DNA from: JAFGPL01 sp963781805
Lineage (GTDB): Bacteria > Bacteroidota > Bacteroidia > Bacteroidales > UBA10428
Direction: 5' to 3'
DNA: 64,000 bases
Assembly: GCA_963781805.1 (NCBI GenBank)
Contig: CAWAHF010000004.1
Location: 5,580,001-5,644,000 of the forward strand
The notes under the pieces are model-generated. The model was given only the letters and a program-made list of their open reading frames with translations. It was not told the DNA's origin and searched no databases. Both the position numbers and the translations under genes were made by a program. Below are positions 1-9,665 of the stretch, in pieces (position 1 is the stretch's first letter; each line of letters opens with the position of its first letter).

Positions 1-28
1 GTTTTTTTTATATATCAGAATTTAAATT

Positions 29-940
29 TTAATGAACCACCAATTTTGTAATCATTTTGCCTGTTCGCACTATATAAACTCCTTTTTTCACCGGAATATA
101 TAAATCGGTAGACTTACCGATGTCAGAATAAACCTTTGTTCCAAGAATAGTATATACTTCAATGTTTTTATTCAGCAATTCTCCCCGGATATTAATTGTA
201 TTTTCAGATGCAAAAACCGCAATTTCCTCCTGATAATTAACATCCAGTGCAGATGGCGGAACTTCCAGAATTGATTGAGTAAAGAAGTACGAATAGCCCC
301 TGGTGTAATCAGTATAAGAAGCTTCCTGAACAAAAGTATGGTTAATCAGAGCAACATTTTTATTCTGATAGGTAAGGGCAGGATCAGTTTCAATGACTCC
401 TGTATTCCTCCACAAATTCCAGACAAATAAACTGTCAGGATAACCGCTCATGTTTGCCAGTCTGTATCGACTGGTATCATTAACAAGATCTACATACTTT
501 TTAGGAACCCAAACCTGTGAGGCGTCTTCATTATCCCATGTACGCTGGCATACACCATGCCACCAGCCATTCCATATAAAATTCCAGACATCAGCAGGGT
601 CTGTTATCGAAGGATTCAGACCTCTCCATGTTGTAATCCCAATTGCCATTCCCGTACCTTTGTTTTTAAATCTGTAACTTGAATCATTTACAGCAATTAT
701 CTGCCACAATTGACCTTCACTAAAACCATCTGCTGTTTCTTTCTCCAATAAAGCCTGGTCTGTGGCTTGGTCAACAAGATTTACTCCTAAGGCGACATAT
801 GCACCGCCATTATTTCTCGAAGACTGGATCATGTAATAATACGTTGGATCAAGGTCGTCGATTTGAGCACTGATTTCTACTGCACTTAATATAAAAAGCG
901 CAACAAGAACCACTTTCGTAATAGTAAAGAATTTTTTCAT
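29..940 (-). CDS. Secreted lectin-like protein with T9SS sorting domain
   Basis: A 303-residue exported protein. Residues 1-25 form a signal peptide ending near ISAQ. The middle part carries a ricin-B-like beta-trefoil signature (GQLWQIIAV followed by YRFKNKGTGMAIG), which in this family usually means carbohydrate binding. The last ~75 residues fit a type A T9SS C-terminal domain (the IEVYTILGTKVY, GVYIVRTG and ITKLVVH segments), so the protein is probably secreted across the outer membrane and anchored on the cell surface. It is transcribed away from the FecR gene at 1281 and is the first gene in the window, so its 3' context is unknown. A sugar-binding role near a polysaccharide-utilisation locus is inferred; no catalytic residues are evident. 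The trefoil call is moderate, the sorting domain call stronger. Confidence 0.7.
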   Translation of the reverse strand: MKKFFTITKVVLVALFILSAVEISAQIDDLDPTYYYMIQSSRNNGGAYVALGVNLVDQATDQALLEKETADGFSEGQLWQIIAVNDSSYRFKNKGTGMAIGITTWRGLNPSITDPADVWNFIWNGWWHGVCQRTWDNEDASQVWVPKKYVDLVNDTSRYRLANMSGYPDSLFVWNLWRNTGVIETDPALTYQNKNVALINHTFVQEASYTDYTRGYSYFFTQSILEVPPSALDVNYQEEIAVFASENTINIRGELLNKNIEVYTILGTKVYSDIGKSTDLYIPVKKGVYIVRTGKMITKLVVH

Positions 941-1280
941 AGTTATGAGTTTTTGTTAAGTAAATAAAAAAATGTTTAGTGGGTTAAAAGTAAATTTTTT
1001 TTTTTGTAAAAACAAAATCGGGAGATTTTTTAAATTATATTATATATTTTAAAACCAGATGGTAGATAATTAACATTGATTTTTATTATTCTGTTAATTT
1101 TTATTTCATGATACCTTTATTATAAAGTAAAATTTCGTTAGAAATCCCATCTTCCCATTTTTGTATTATCTTCTATTTGAATTATTGAATCTGGAATTTT
1201 GAATATTTTTCAGATAAAATTTCTTGATAGAATAACGGAAAACATTTTGTCAAGGTATATAATACTATACACGTTAAAGA
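941..1280. other. AT-rich divergent intergenic region
   Basis: This 340-bp stretch separates the leftward lectin-like gene from the rightward FecR gene and must hold both promoters. I see long A/T runs (around 1000-1060) and no complete TTG-N19-TAnnTTTG promoter, no RNA gene and no convincing operator. The closest -7 like string is TACCTTTA near 1111-1118, which has no -33 TTG at proper distance. The absence of a sigma factor gene here matters because FecR genes usually follow one. Confidence 0.5.
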
Positions 1281-2378
1281 ATGGAAGAAAGTCAAAATTT
1301 GGAAAGATTGCTGGAAAAGCTTATTCAGAATAAGCTTAATGTTGAAGAAATAAATGAGTTATCTCAATATTTAACTCAAAAAGATATTCCCGAGACGCTC
1401 TATAAATATTTCTTAAGGATATGGGATATTAGTCATAAATCAAATTTGGATATAATTTCTGAGGATTTACTTTATAAAATTAACAGGAAACTGGGAATCG
1501 AAAATGTAACATCATCAGTTACTCAAAGCAGATTCCGAGGGACAACACTTTTTAAATATGCGGCAATATTTATTATCGCTTTTGCATTGGCCTATCTTTT
1601 ATTTTCTCCTAAAGGAATAAATAAAGCAGATAGGAAACTGATCTCCGGAAATAGCGAAGTTTTGGTTTCTTATGGTTCAAAATCAAGAATCCGTCTGCCA
1701 GACGGATCAGTGGTTAACCTTAATTCAGGCAGCGTTCTGACATATCCTGCTGTTTTTACCGAAAATAACCGCAATGTCTATTTGAAAGGAGAGGGATATT
1801 TTCAGGTACAGGCAGATACCTCCCATCCTTTTTATGTTCATACATCCGAAATAACAATAAAGGTTACGGGGACCGTTTTCAATGTTAAATCATATGCAGA
1901 ATCGAATACGGTGGAGACAACTCTCATCTCAGGTATACTTGAGATTTCAGATAAAAAGTCATCCGGACATAACTTTTTAAAGGATAAAGAAACACTTCTC
2001 TTAAAACCAAATCAGAAAGCTATCTATGTTAAGGATATTAACCGACTTGGAATTGATGACAGAAATGAATTAAAACTTGAGTATAGCAGTGTAAATATTC
2101 CAAAACTATCCATGATTGATAAAGTTGATACACAATTTTTAACTGCATGGAAAGACAATAAACTTATATTTAATAACGAACGATTTGAAGACTTGTGCAT
2201 CCGGTTGGAGCGATGGTATGATGTTAAAATTACCTTACGTTCAAAAGATTTGAGAAATGAAAGATATACAGGGACATTTGAAAATGAGACCATCGAACAG
2301 GTACTTGATGCGATGAAACTGGCTGCTCCTTTTAATTATAATATGGAAAAAAATAATATATTTATATTCAGAAACTAA
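1281..2378 (+). CDS. FecR-family anti-sigma factor
   Basis: A 365-residue inner-membrane regulator. Residues 1-85 are cytoplasmic, a single membrane segment lies at about 91-108, and the periplasmic part has a FecR domain (about 120-225; RIRLPDGSVVNLNSGS, GEGYFQVQ and KVTGTVFNVKSY) and a C-terminal DUF4974-type STN-like domain (about 285-365, ending FNYNMEKNNIFIFRN). In this family the protein holds an ECF sigma factor until a substrate-loaded SusC contacts the periplasmic domain. It is 130 bp upstream of its likely partner SusC. Unusually, no sigma factor precedes it; the nearest candidate is the orphan sigma factor at 9666, downstream of the SusC/SusD genes. The class assignment is firm, the partner assignment inferred. 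Confidence 0.92.
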   Translation: MEESQNLERLLEKLIQNKLNVEEINELSQYLTQKDIPETLYKYFLRIWDISHKSNLDIISEDLLYKINRKLGIENVTSSVTQSRFRGTTLFKYAAIFIIAFALAYLLFSPKGINKADRKLISGNSEVLVSYGSKSRIRLPDGSVVNLNSGSVLTYPAVFTENNRNVYLKGEGYFQVQADTSHPFYVHTSEITIKVTGTVFNVKSYAESNTVETTLISGILEISDKKSSGHNFLKDKETLLLKPNQKAIYVKDINRLGIDDRNELKLEYSSVNIPKLSMIDKVDTQFLTAWKDNKLIFNNERFEDLCIRLERWYDVKITLRSKDLRNERYTGTFENETIEQVLDAMKLAAPFNYNMEKNNIFIFRN

Positions 2379-2432
2379 CCACACTACAAACGATTAAAAA
2401 TGTAGCCTATGACCCTACGAAGTAAATAAAAA

Positions 2433-2458
2433 GACAGGAAGCCTGCCAGCTCCCTGTC
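2433..2458 (+). promoter_or_regulatory. Stem-loop in leader between FecR and SusC
   Basis: GACAGG (2433-2438) pairs with CCTGTC (2453-2458). After a one-base mismatch on each side, AGC (2440-2442) pairs with GCT (2449-2451) around a six-base loop. There is no U tract, so it is not a typical terminator. It lies 50 bp before the SusC start and may set transcript processing or relative expression of FecR and SusC. The structure is seen; the function is inferred. Confidence 0.35.
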
Positions 2459-2508
2459 GGTAAACTCTAACTAATTGAATAAATTAATTACTAAACATTT
2501 GTAAAATT

Positions 2509-5500
2509 ATGAAAAAACCTAAATTATTTACTACAGATAAGCGAAAATCTTGTCTGGTAAAAATTCTACTTATTATGAAACTAACTACAGCATTTTTTCT
2601 GATTAATTTTTTGAGCTTGCAGGCGGTTACCTATCCGCAAACCAAAAAGCTCAGTCTTAGCCTGGAAAATGTCACTGTTAAAGAAGTGTTTTCTACCATA
2701 GAGGCACAGTCTAATTACAGGTTTCTGTATAATGAAAAATCTATCGAGAATCAGTATGTTACGATAAAGTCTGAAAACGGGACCATTGATAACATACTTG
2801 CAGAAGTGCTTTCAAAGACTGGAAGCTCTTATAGAATGCTTGAAAACAATCTGATAGTTATTACCCCTAAAACTCTTTTAAATAAACAGGAATTATTGGT
2901 ATCGGGAAAGGTAACCGATGCCAGTGGTAGTCCTTTACCCGGAGTGAATATTGTTGAAAAGGGAACGATAAATGGAGCTATTACAGACGTTGACGGAAAA
3001 TATTCCATCACCGTTGCCAGTGAAAAATCTATCCTTATTTTTTCATTTATAGGATATCTTAGCGAGGAAGTTGAAGTGGGTACTAATTCAAGCATAGATA
3101 TGGTATTATCGGAAGATATCCAGAGACTGGACGAAGTGGTGGTGATTGGTTATGGAACTGTTAAAAAGAGCGATTTGACAGGTTCGGTATCCAGTGTAGG
3201 ATCAAAAGAAATTGAACAGGGAACAGTAACGAACACACTTCAGGCAATGCAGGGAAGGGCTGCCGGTGTTGATATTACTTCAAATAATCGTCCCGGTGAA
3301 ATGGGAACGATCAGAATCAGGGGAGAACGTTCAATTACCGGAGGCGCTAACAGCATTTTGCCTACAACAGCAAATGATCCGCTTTATGTAATCGACGGAA
3401 TACCTATGCCGGTATCCACACGGAGGCTGAATACAGAACCGGTAAATACTGCTGGTACTACCATTTATGAAAACTATATGAATAATCCTATAGCCGACAT
3501 AAATCCGAATGATATTGAATCGATAGAAATCTTAAAGGATGCTTCGGCAACTGCCATTTATGGTTCAAGAGGCGCCAACGGGGTTGTGATTGTCACTACC
3601 AAAAGGGGCCAGAGCGGACAGGCAAAAATTACCTATGACGGAAGTGTTACTTTCGACAAAATGGATGACCGGGTAAAGATGTTTGATGCTGCCGGTCAGT
3701 TTGAAGCTATGCGTGAGGGATGGAGACATCCCCAGACTGGTGGTGCATATGCTACTCCTTATCCCAGTCCACGATACGATTATATGATAATCGGACTGAA
3801 AGATCCTAATTCTTGGGAATCAATTGCAATGGGGTATGAATGGGTGGACAAGGCAGCCAGAATTCCTGTAATGAGAACTACAACTGCAGAAGAACAGGCT
3901 CTTTGGGGTGTTACTGAAGTTCCTGTTTATGATCCTTCAAAAGTACGTAATACCGATTGGAAAAGCATGGCTATTGGTACCGGTATAACCCAAAATCACC
4001 AGGTTGCCGCCAGTGCAGGTACCGATAAAATAAAATCCTATTTTAGTTTTGGCTACCTCGACCAGAAAGGGATTGAAAAAGGACAGGGATATAAACGCTA
4101 TAGCGCCCTTATTTCGCTGGATATGAATGTTAATAAGCGTGTACGTCTGGGAGGTTCTATTAATGGTGTAGTTGCAGATCAGGACTTTGGACCGAATACG
4201 TATAATTTGGCACGAGGTATGTTGCCTTTTACCGTACCATATGATACAGCTGGAAATTTTATTTGGCTTCCGGGAAATGAAGCAACTATAGTGAACTTTC
4301 TTAAGGATGTGGATAATGTTATTAATAATAGAAAAACATATTCTATGCGGGGAAGTTTTTATGGTGAAATTGATCTTTTCAAAGGTTTGAAATATCGCAT
4401 AAATTTTGGTCCGGATTATCGTCAGTACAGAAATGGAACATTTCAGGGAGCTGAATCTTCAACACGTTATGGTGGCGCTTCTCCTACAAGCTATGCAAGG
4501 TACCTTCAAAATTCCATTTTTAACTGGACGCTGGATAACTTATTATATTATGATGCAACAATTTCAGATATACACACCATTGGCATCACCTTACTGCAAA
4601 GTGCAGAACAAAACCGTTTTGAAGATTCTCATTTGAGTGCAGAAAATCTACCTTACGACAGCCAACTCTGGTATGATCTTAAATCTGCCCGCACGGGTGT
4701 TGCCAAAGATTGGGGATCGCAATTTGAATCACAACAGCGGGTTTCCTATATGGCGCGTGTCAATTATAGCCTGATGGATAAATATCTGGTCACTTTTTCA
4801 GGACGTCGCGACGGCGCTTCTGTTCTTGCAGCAGGACATAAATGGGATTTCTTTCCATCGGCAGCTTTTGCCTGGAAAATGCATGAAGAATCATTTCTTA
4901 AAAAGTTGGATTTCATTACAGAAGCTAAATTACGACTTGGTTGGGGTGTAAGTGGTAACTCTTTAATACCTCCCTATATGGCCATGGGAAGCCTTGGTAT
5001 GTATAACTATGCCTGGGGATCAACATCTGGTTCAGGATGGAAAATTAAAATTCCGCCTAATGCTGATTTGGGCTGGGAAAAAACTGCTCAGACTAATCTC
5101 GGCCTTGATTTGGGTTTCTTCAATAACCGCCTAAAAGCTACCATTGATCTTTATGACGCCAGAACATCCGATTTGTTAATGCCCAGAAACATTCTGGATA
5201 TCAATGGAGCTTCTTCGGTTTATTTCAATATTGGCAAAACCCGTAACAAAGGGATTGAAATCATGATTTCAACAGTCAATATAAGCAATAGCAATTTATC
5301 CTGGAGAACTGATTTCACCTTTGCAAGCAACAGAAATGAAATTGTTGAATTATATAATGGTAAAAATGATGATTTGGCAAATAAGTGGTTTATTGGGGAA
5401 CCAATAAGTGTAAACTATGGCTATTTGTATGATGGAATCTGGCAGGATACACCTGAAGACAATGCTAAAAGAGCAGCTTATGGTTCAGTTTTTCCATACC

Positions 5501-6048
5501 CGGGAAGTATACGCGTAAAGGATATTGATACTGTTACAACCTCAAATAAAATTGACGCCTTTGACATGTTAATACGTGGTACACCATACCCTGATTTCAT
5601 TACTGGAATGACGAACTATATTACCTACAAGGGCTTTGAATTATCGTTTTTCCTATATGCACGGGTTGGTCAGACTATTGATAAACCCATACCTCTCTTA
5701 TATGGTCGCTATCCTGATATTGCAGTTGATTATTGGACACCTACCAACACAGGTGCTGAATATCCTCGTCCAAATTATGCCAGTGGTATTACAGATCCAT
5801 TCATGTCGACTCTGAATTATCAGAAAGGTTCATTCCTGAAAGTACGAAATATATCTTTGTCGTATAATATTCCCAAATCCTTACTTTCAAAAGTCAATAT
5901 GGCTAATCTGTCCATAAACTTTCAACTGTTAAATCCAATTTTAATTACCAATGCAGTTAATGTGGATCCAGATTATTTTGGACCAACCACTTCAAGTAGT
6001 GGTAATGCGACCAAAAGTTTTGTGATTGGTGTAAAAGCCGGATTTTAA
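2509..6048 (+). CDS. SusC/RagA-family TonB-dependent outer-membrane transporter (with STN domain)
   Basis: An 1179-residue glycan importer. Order: signal sequence (1-40, with a long basic N-terminus), STN/secretin-TonB domain (about 48-122, LSLSLENVTVKEVFSTI onward), carboxypeptidase-regulatory-like domain (about 130-205, SGKVTDASGSPLPGVNIVEKG), TonB-box/plug region (DEVVVIGYGTVKKSDLTGSV; plug with IESIEILKDASATAIYGSRG) and a 22-stranded barrel ending in FVIGVKAGF. The STN domain marks it as a transporter that also signals to a FecR anti-sigma factor, here the gene just upstream. SusD partner follows 29 bp downstream. Length is normal for signalling SusC proteins. The substrate cannot be read from sequence; the neighbourhood suggests a pectic or hemicellulosic oligosaccharide. 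Confidence 0.97.
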   Translation: MKKPKLFTTDKRKSCLVKILLIMKLTTAFFLINFLSLQAVTYPQTKKLSLSLENVTVKEVFSTIEAQSNYRFLYNEKSIENQYVTIKSENGTIDNILAEVLSKTGSSYRMLENNLIVITPKTLLNKQELLVSGKVTDASGSPLPGVNIVEKGTINGAITDVDGKYSITVASEKSILIFSFIGYLSEEVEVGTNSSIDMVLSEDIQRLDEVVVIGYGTVKKSDLTGSVSSVGSKEIEQGTVTNTLQAMQGRAAGVDITSNNRPGEMGTIRIRGERSITGGANSILPTTANDPLYVIDGIPMPVSTRRLNTEPVNTAGTTIYENYMNNPIADINPNDIESIEILKDASATAIYGSRGANGVVIVTTKRGQSGQAKITYDGSVTFDKMDDRVKMFDAAGQFEAMREGWRHPQTGGAYATPYPSPRYDYMIIGLKDPNSWESIAMGYEWVDKAARIPVMRTTTAEEQALWGVTEVPVYDPSKVRNTDWKSMAIGTGITQNHQVAASAGTDKIKSYFSFGYLDQKGIEKGQGYKRYSALISLDMNVNKRVRLGGSINGVVADQDFGPNTYNLARGMLPFTVPYDTAGNFIWLPGNEATIVNFLKDVDNVINNRKTYSMRGSFYGEIDLFKGLKYRINFGPDYRQYRNGTFQGAESSTRYGGASPTSYARYLQNSIFNWTLDNLLYYDATISDIHTIGITLLQSAEQNRFEDSHLSAENLPYDSQLWYDLKSARTGVAKDWGSQFESQQRVSYMARVNYSLMDKYLVTFSGRRDGASVLAAGHKWDFFPSAAFAWKMHEESFLKKLDFITEAKLRLGWGVSGNSLIPPYMAMGSLGMYNYAWGSTSGSGWKIKIPPNADLGWEKTAQTNLGLDLGFFNNRLKATIDLYDARTSDLLMPRNILDINGASSVYFNIGKTRNKGIEIMISTVNISNSNLSWRTDFTFASNRNEIVELYNGKNDDLANKWFIGEPISVNYGYLYDGIWQDTPEDNAKRAAYGSVFPYPGSIRVKDIDTVTTSNKIDAFDMLIRGTPYPDFITGMTNYITYKGFELSFFLYARVGQTIDKPIPLLYGRYPDIAVDYWTPTNTGAEYPRPNYASGITDPFMSTLNYQKGSFLKVRNISLSYNIPKSLLSKVNMANLSINFQLLNPILITNAVNVDPDYFGPTTSSSGNATKSFVIGVKAGF

Positions 6049-6077
6049 TTATAAATAAATTCAAAAAACTGATAAAA

Positions 6078-8108
6078 ATGAAACATCCAATGAAAAAGAT
6101 ATATTTCCTGATTGGTATCCTAGCCATTACTCTTTCATGCAGCGAATCATTTCTGGATGAAGAGGTGGTTTCAACCCTGACTGCGGGCTATTATGATACA
6201 CCGCAAGGTCTTAATGAACTATTAACAGCTTCTTACAATGGACTACGCTGGCGATTTAACGGCGAAGATGGGTATTGTCTCACAAATTATGGGGTTGACG
6301 AATTGACGGTAGGAAATGGCCCTGATATGATTGAGTACAATAACTATAGCACTAACCTGATGCCTTACGAAGGTAATAAACTAAGTGATGCCTTCTGGGG
6401 AATTACAATTGCATGGCGCGACCTATGGTATGTTCTTAAACTATGCAATACCGGAATAGCCTTATCAAAAACTATTACCGGAGAACCATTTCAAACCGAA
6501 GCGCTGAGAAAAAATGCTGAAGCTCAATTTCTTTTTTTGCGGGCTTTCTGTTACTTTGATATGGTGCAACAGTGGGGATCGATGCCACTTGTAACTGAAT
6601 ATACCAACGGGATTGTCACTGAAGCGCCAAAATCTTCAGTAGAAGATATTTACAAACAAATTATCGCAGATTTCAGGGATGCTATTCCTAACCTGAATGA
6701 TGTAGAAGCAGGCGCTCGTTTTGGAAGGATAACAAAAGGCGCAGCCAATCATTTCCTGGCAAAAGCTTATTTAACAAGAGGCAGTGAAGTTAACCGTAGC
6801 TGGAATGCCAATTACAATTCCGATTTGGATAGTGCTATTTACTTTGCCGAGCAGGTAATTGCACAAAAGGGAATTGTTTATAATCTGGAACCTAATTATG
6901 CTACGCTTTTTAATTTTACAGATCCTGATGGTCCAAATGAAAAAAGCAGTGAAATTATTCTGGCTGCCCAGTTTACAAATAATATGGTAGCTCTTGGAGA
7001 TCCTGCCAGTTACTATAAAGGGAACAAAATGCATTTATATGTCGGGACCTGGTATGAAGATATGCCCGGAATGACCCGTGATATTGCTAATGATCGTCCC
7101 TGGCGCCGACTTTGCCCGACAGATTACGGCTATGACGTATTTGACCATAAAAATGATTCGCGTTTCTATAAATCATTCAAATTTTCTTACATCGCAAACC
7201 GTGAATCTACCATTCCAAAATGGACTGCAGCTGAACTAACTAATGTATTTAGTAATTCTGACACTGTTACCCGTGCGAATAAGCTTCGTACCTGGGCTGT
7301 ACCCAATGACGCTAATGATACCATCTGGGATAATACCGCAAAATTTGCTTTAGGCGATACTGCTTTAATTTTTGTGGCCAATAGTACAGCCAATCCTATT
7401 GATAGTTCGTTAATTGCACAATGGAGATACAGGGCTTTTGTCAGATATGTGAAAGGCAAAAATGGTAATATTATAAAAATGATGCCGGATAATATTAAAA
7501 ATCATTATGCCCCAATTTCTAAATACTTTGATCCCAGTAGACCCGCTGTAGCTCAGGAAGAAGGTTACCGCGATGGTATTCTTGCCCGCTTTGCAGAAAC
7601 CTATCTGATTGCAGCTGAAGCATACGGTCGTCGCGGAAATTATGTCAAAGCTCTAGAATACATCAATATTCTGAGGGAACGTGCTGCCTATAAAAGCGGT
7701 GAGGCAAGACATCCGATATACTATGGTGTTGAAGACAACGATCTTTCAAATCCATCAACGGTTGACAGTATGTTAATTCAGGATGTCAACTATCTAACCT
7801 CAATTCCGACTGATGCCATCCAGTCTAAATATTTTCCACCAAGCGCCAATACGCCTGAGAAGATATTTATCTGCCACATTTTAAATGAACGTGCACGTGA
7901 ATTAATGTGTGAGCTGGTTCGCTGGCAGGATTTAGTCAGAACCAATTCGCTGATTGAAAGAGCAACCCTTTATAATGGCACAGCGTTACCGGTTGCCGGT
8001 AAACACGAATTGAGACCTTTCCCGCAAAATTTCATAGACGGATTGCAGGAAAATGGTGTACCTCTGACTGATGAGAAAAAGGCTGCATATCAGAATCCGG
8101 GATATTAA
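6078..8108 (+). CDS. SusD/RagB-family surface glycan-binding lipoprotein
   Basis: A 676-residue partner of the preceding SusC. The signal peptide ends in ITLSC with the lipidated cysteine at residue 21 of this start, followed by SESFLDEE, an acidic stretch typical of surface-exported Bacteroidota lipoproteins. A second ATG at 6090 (MKKIYFLIG) is an alternative start. The N-terminal SusD TPR-like part (YYDTPQGLNELLTASYNGLRW) and the C-terminal RagB/SusD domain (ETYLIAAEAYGRRGNYVKALEYIN, ending YQNPGY) are both clear. SusD proteins form the lid over the SusC barrel and hand over captured oligosaccharide. Translation is probably coupled in one transcript with SusC. Confidence 0.96.
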   Translation: MKHPMKKIYFLIGILAITLSCSESFLDEEVVSTLTAGYYDTPQGLNELLTASYNGLRWRFNGEDGYCLTNYGVDELTVGNGPDMIEYNNYSTNLMPYEGNKLSDAFWGITIAWRDLWYVLKLCNTGIALSKTITGEPFQTEALRKNAEAQFLFLRAFCYFDMVQQWGSMPLVTEYTNGIVTEAPKSSVEDIYKQIIADFRDAIPNLNDVEAGARFGRITKGAANHFLAKAYLTRGSEVNRSWNANYNSDLDSAIYFAEQVIAQKGIVYNLEPNYATLFNFTDPDGPNEKSSEIILAAQFTNNMVALGDPASYYKGNKMHLYVGTWYEDMPGMTRDIANDRPWRRLCPTDYGYDVFDHKNDSRFYKSFKFSYIANRESTIPKWTAAELTNVFSNSDTVTRANKLRTWAVPNDANDTIWDNTAKFALGDTALIFVANSTANPIDSSLIAQWRYRAFVRYVKGKNGNIIKMMPDNIKNHYAPISKYFDPSRPAVAQEEGYRDGILARFAETYLIAAEAYGRRGNYVKALEYINILRERAAYKSGEARHPIYYGVEDNDLSNPSTVDSMLIQDVNYLTSIPTDAIQSKYFPPSANTPEKIFICHILNERARELMCELVRWQDLVRTNSLIERATLYNGTALPVAGKHELRPFPQNFIDGLQENGVPLTDEKKAAYQNPGY

Positions 8109-8153
8109 GAATCTATTGATTAAAATTCTTAAACATTAATTCTCTCAACAAAC

Positions 8154-8188
8154 ACCATCCTTTTCAAATTTTATTTGAAAAGGATGGT
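8154..8188 (+). terminator. Stem-loop terminator after SusD
   Basis: A perfect 16-bp inverted repeat (8154-8169 with 8173-8188) around a three-base TTT loop, 45 bp after the SusD stop, followed by a short TT run and A/T-rich sequence. It probably ends or attenuates the FecR-SusC-SusD transcript and can also act on the opposite strand. Confidence 0.7.
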
Positions 8189-8265
8189 TTCAAATATTAT
8201 TTATTAGAAAAATAAGTAAAAGTTATTTATTCAGTTTTTAATTACTAAACTTTAAAATTAAAATT

Positions 8266-9288
8266 ATGAAAGGACAATACACACGTTTATTGTTTGCAAT
8301 GTTATTGACATTGTCATGCATGATTTATGCTCAGGAGGATCCGGGTTTCTCAAATTTAAAACACTCATGGAGATTTCAGGACGGAACAGCAAACGATTGT
8401 ATCGGAGATGCACATGGCACAGCGATCGGCTCTGGATTATTTGCAGGAGGTGACTTTATTGCAATCGATACCGGACAATACATCATTCTGCCTGCCGATA
8501 AAATCAACATTAACACGTATTCTGAGATTTCTCTGGAATCCTGGTTTACTCCGACTGCAGGTAAGAACACAACTTTTCATATGCTTTGTTATTTTGGAAA
8601 TTCAGTAAACGGTGCGGGTTCTGATGGCTATTTTATTCAGCCTGCCAGACTTCAGGATTCCTGCCGTACAGCTATTTCATGCGGTAACGAAGCTACACCC
8701 TATCTCAGCGAATCTTTTGTGCAGACGGCTGAAATAGATGATGGACAACAGCATCATATTGTAAGTACTCTCAATGCAACTGAAATTGGCATGTACCTTG
8801 ATGGTGTTTTAATTGGTAAGGGCCAGCTTTCAGGGGCGAACAGCATTGCAAATCTCAGTAACAATTATGCATGGTTGTGCAAAGGTGGATATACCGGCGA
8901 TCCATCCTGGGTTGGTAAAATTCATGAATTTAATATTTATGATAAAGTTTTAACTTTTGCGGAAGTTCAGTTTCAGTTTGCACGGGGTCCTGCTACAGTT
9001 ACTTATAATGATGATAAGTTGATTTTAAACGGGCACAATCTATCACAAAACTTTCCAAATCCATTCAGCCAGTCTACAAATATTTCATATACTGTTCCTA
9101 AGACAGGTCATGTTCAACTTAGTGTACACGATTTGTTAGGACAGGAAGTCATTACATTGGTAGATGCACTTCAAAATGCAGGTTCATACTCAACAGCATT
9201 CAGCAGGGAAGGTCTGAATAGTGGGGTATTTTATTATCAACTCAAAGTAAATGATCAAACGATTACAAAACGGATGATAATACTCTGA
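8266..9288 (+). CDS. LamG/concanavalin-like surface protein with T9SS sorting domain
   Basis: A 340-residue secreted protein. The signal peptide ends near MIYAQ. Residues about 30-240 look like a LamG/laminin-G-type jelly roll (HSWRFQDGTANDCIGDAHGTA, GQYIILPADKIN, ISLESWFTP, IGMYLDGVLIGKG, KIHEFNIYDKVLT), a fold commonly used to bind glycans. Residues about 260-340 are a textbook type A T9SS C-terminal domain, with the linker LSQNFPNPFSQSTNISY and the end ITKRMIIL. It occupies the position after SusD where many utilisation loci encode extra surface glycan-binding proteins, so a glycan-capture role is likely. It sits between two strong stem-loops, suggesting its own or a processed transcript. 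Confidence 0.85.
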   Translation: MKGQYTRLLFAMLLTLSCMIYAQEDPGFSNLKHSWRFQDGTANDCIGDAHGTAIGSGLFAGGDFIAIDTGQYIILPADKININTYSEISLESWFTPTAGKNTTFHMLCYFGNSVNGAGSDGYFIQPARLQDSCRTAISCGNEATPYLSESFVQTAEIDDGQQHHIVSTLNATEIGMYLDGVLIGKGQLSGANSIANLSNNYAWLCKGGYTGDPSWVGKIHEFNIYDKVLTFAEVQFQFARGPATVTYNDDKLILNGHNLSQNFPNPFSQSTNISYTVPKTGHVQLSVHDLLGQEVITLVDALQNAGSYSTAFSREGLNSGVFYYQLKVNDQTITKRMIIL

Positions 9289-9347
9289 CAAGTTTATTCC
9301 AGAATATTTTCTAATAGGTTTTAATAAATGGTGGACATGCCTTTCAA

Positions 9348-9382
9348 ATATGCCGATTCTAATTTTATCTGAATCGGCATAT
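9348..9382 (+). terminator. Stem-loop terminator after LamG protein
   Basis: A 12-bp perfect inverted repeat, ATATGCCGATTC (9348-9359) with GAATCGGCATAT (9371-9382), loop 11 bases, followed directly by TTTT. It lies 59 bp after the stop codon. Confidence 0.75.
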
Positions 9383-9604
9383 TTTAATATTTTCAGAATA
9401 AAGCATCGCTCCTTGATTTCTGTACTTTTTTGCATTGCGTGCTATAATCCTTATAAATGTTGGATAGATATATCACTACCATGAATCAATAAGTATTTTA
9501 TTAATAAAATCTATTAATTTTTATATTCCCTTATATGGCAAATCTATATTTGCCATGATATTTAAAGGGTCATTAATTTAATATTAAGTCAGATAGGGTA
9601 ATTG

Positions 9605-9612
9605 TATATTTG
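9605..9612 (+). promoter_or_regulatory. Promoter -7 element for orphan ECF sigma gene
   Basis: TATATTTG at 9605-9612 matches the Bacteroidota housekeeping -7 consensus TAnnTTTG and lies 53 bp before the chosen start at 9666. A second match, TACTTTTG, is at 9653-9660 and a third, TATATTTG, at 9545-9552. No clean TTG is at -33 for the favoured one, so the exact site is uncertain. The 9289-9665 gap otherwise holds only the terminator at 9348. Confidence 0.4.
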
Positions 9613-9665
9613 TTAAAACATGTTGTCACATGTACCTTGTATTTATTTTTTATACTTTTGTTTTC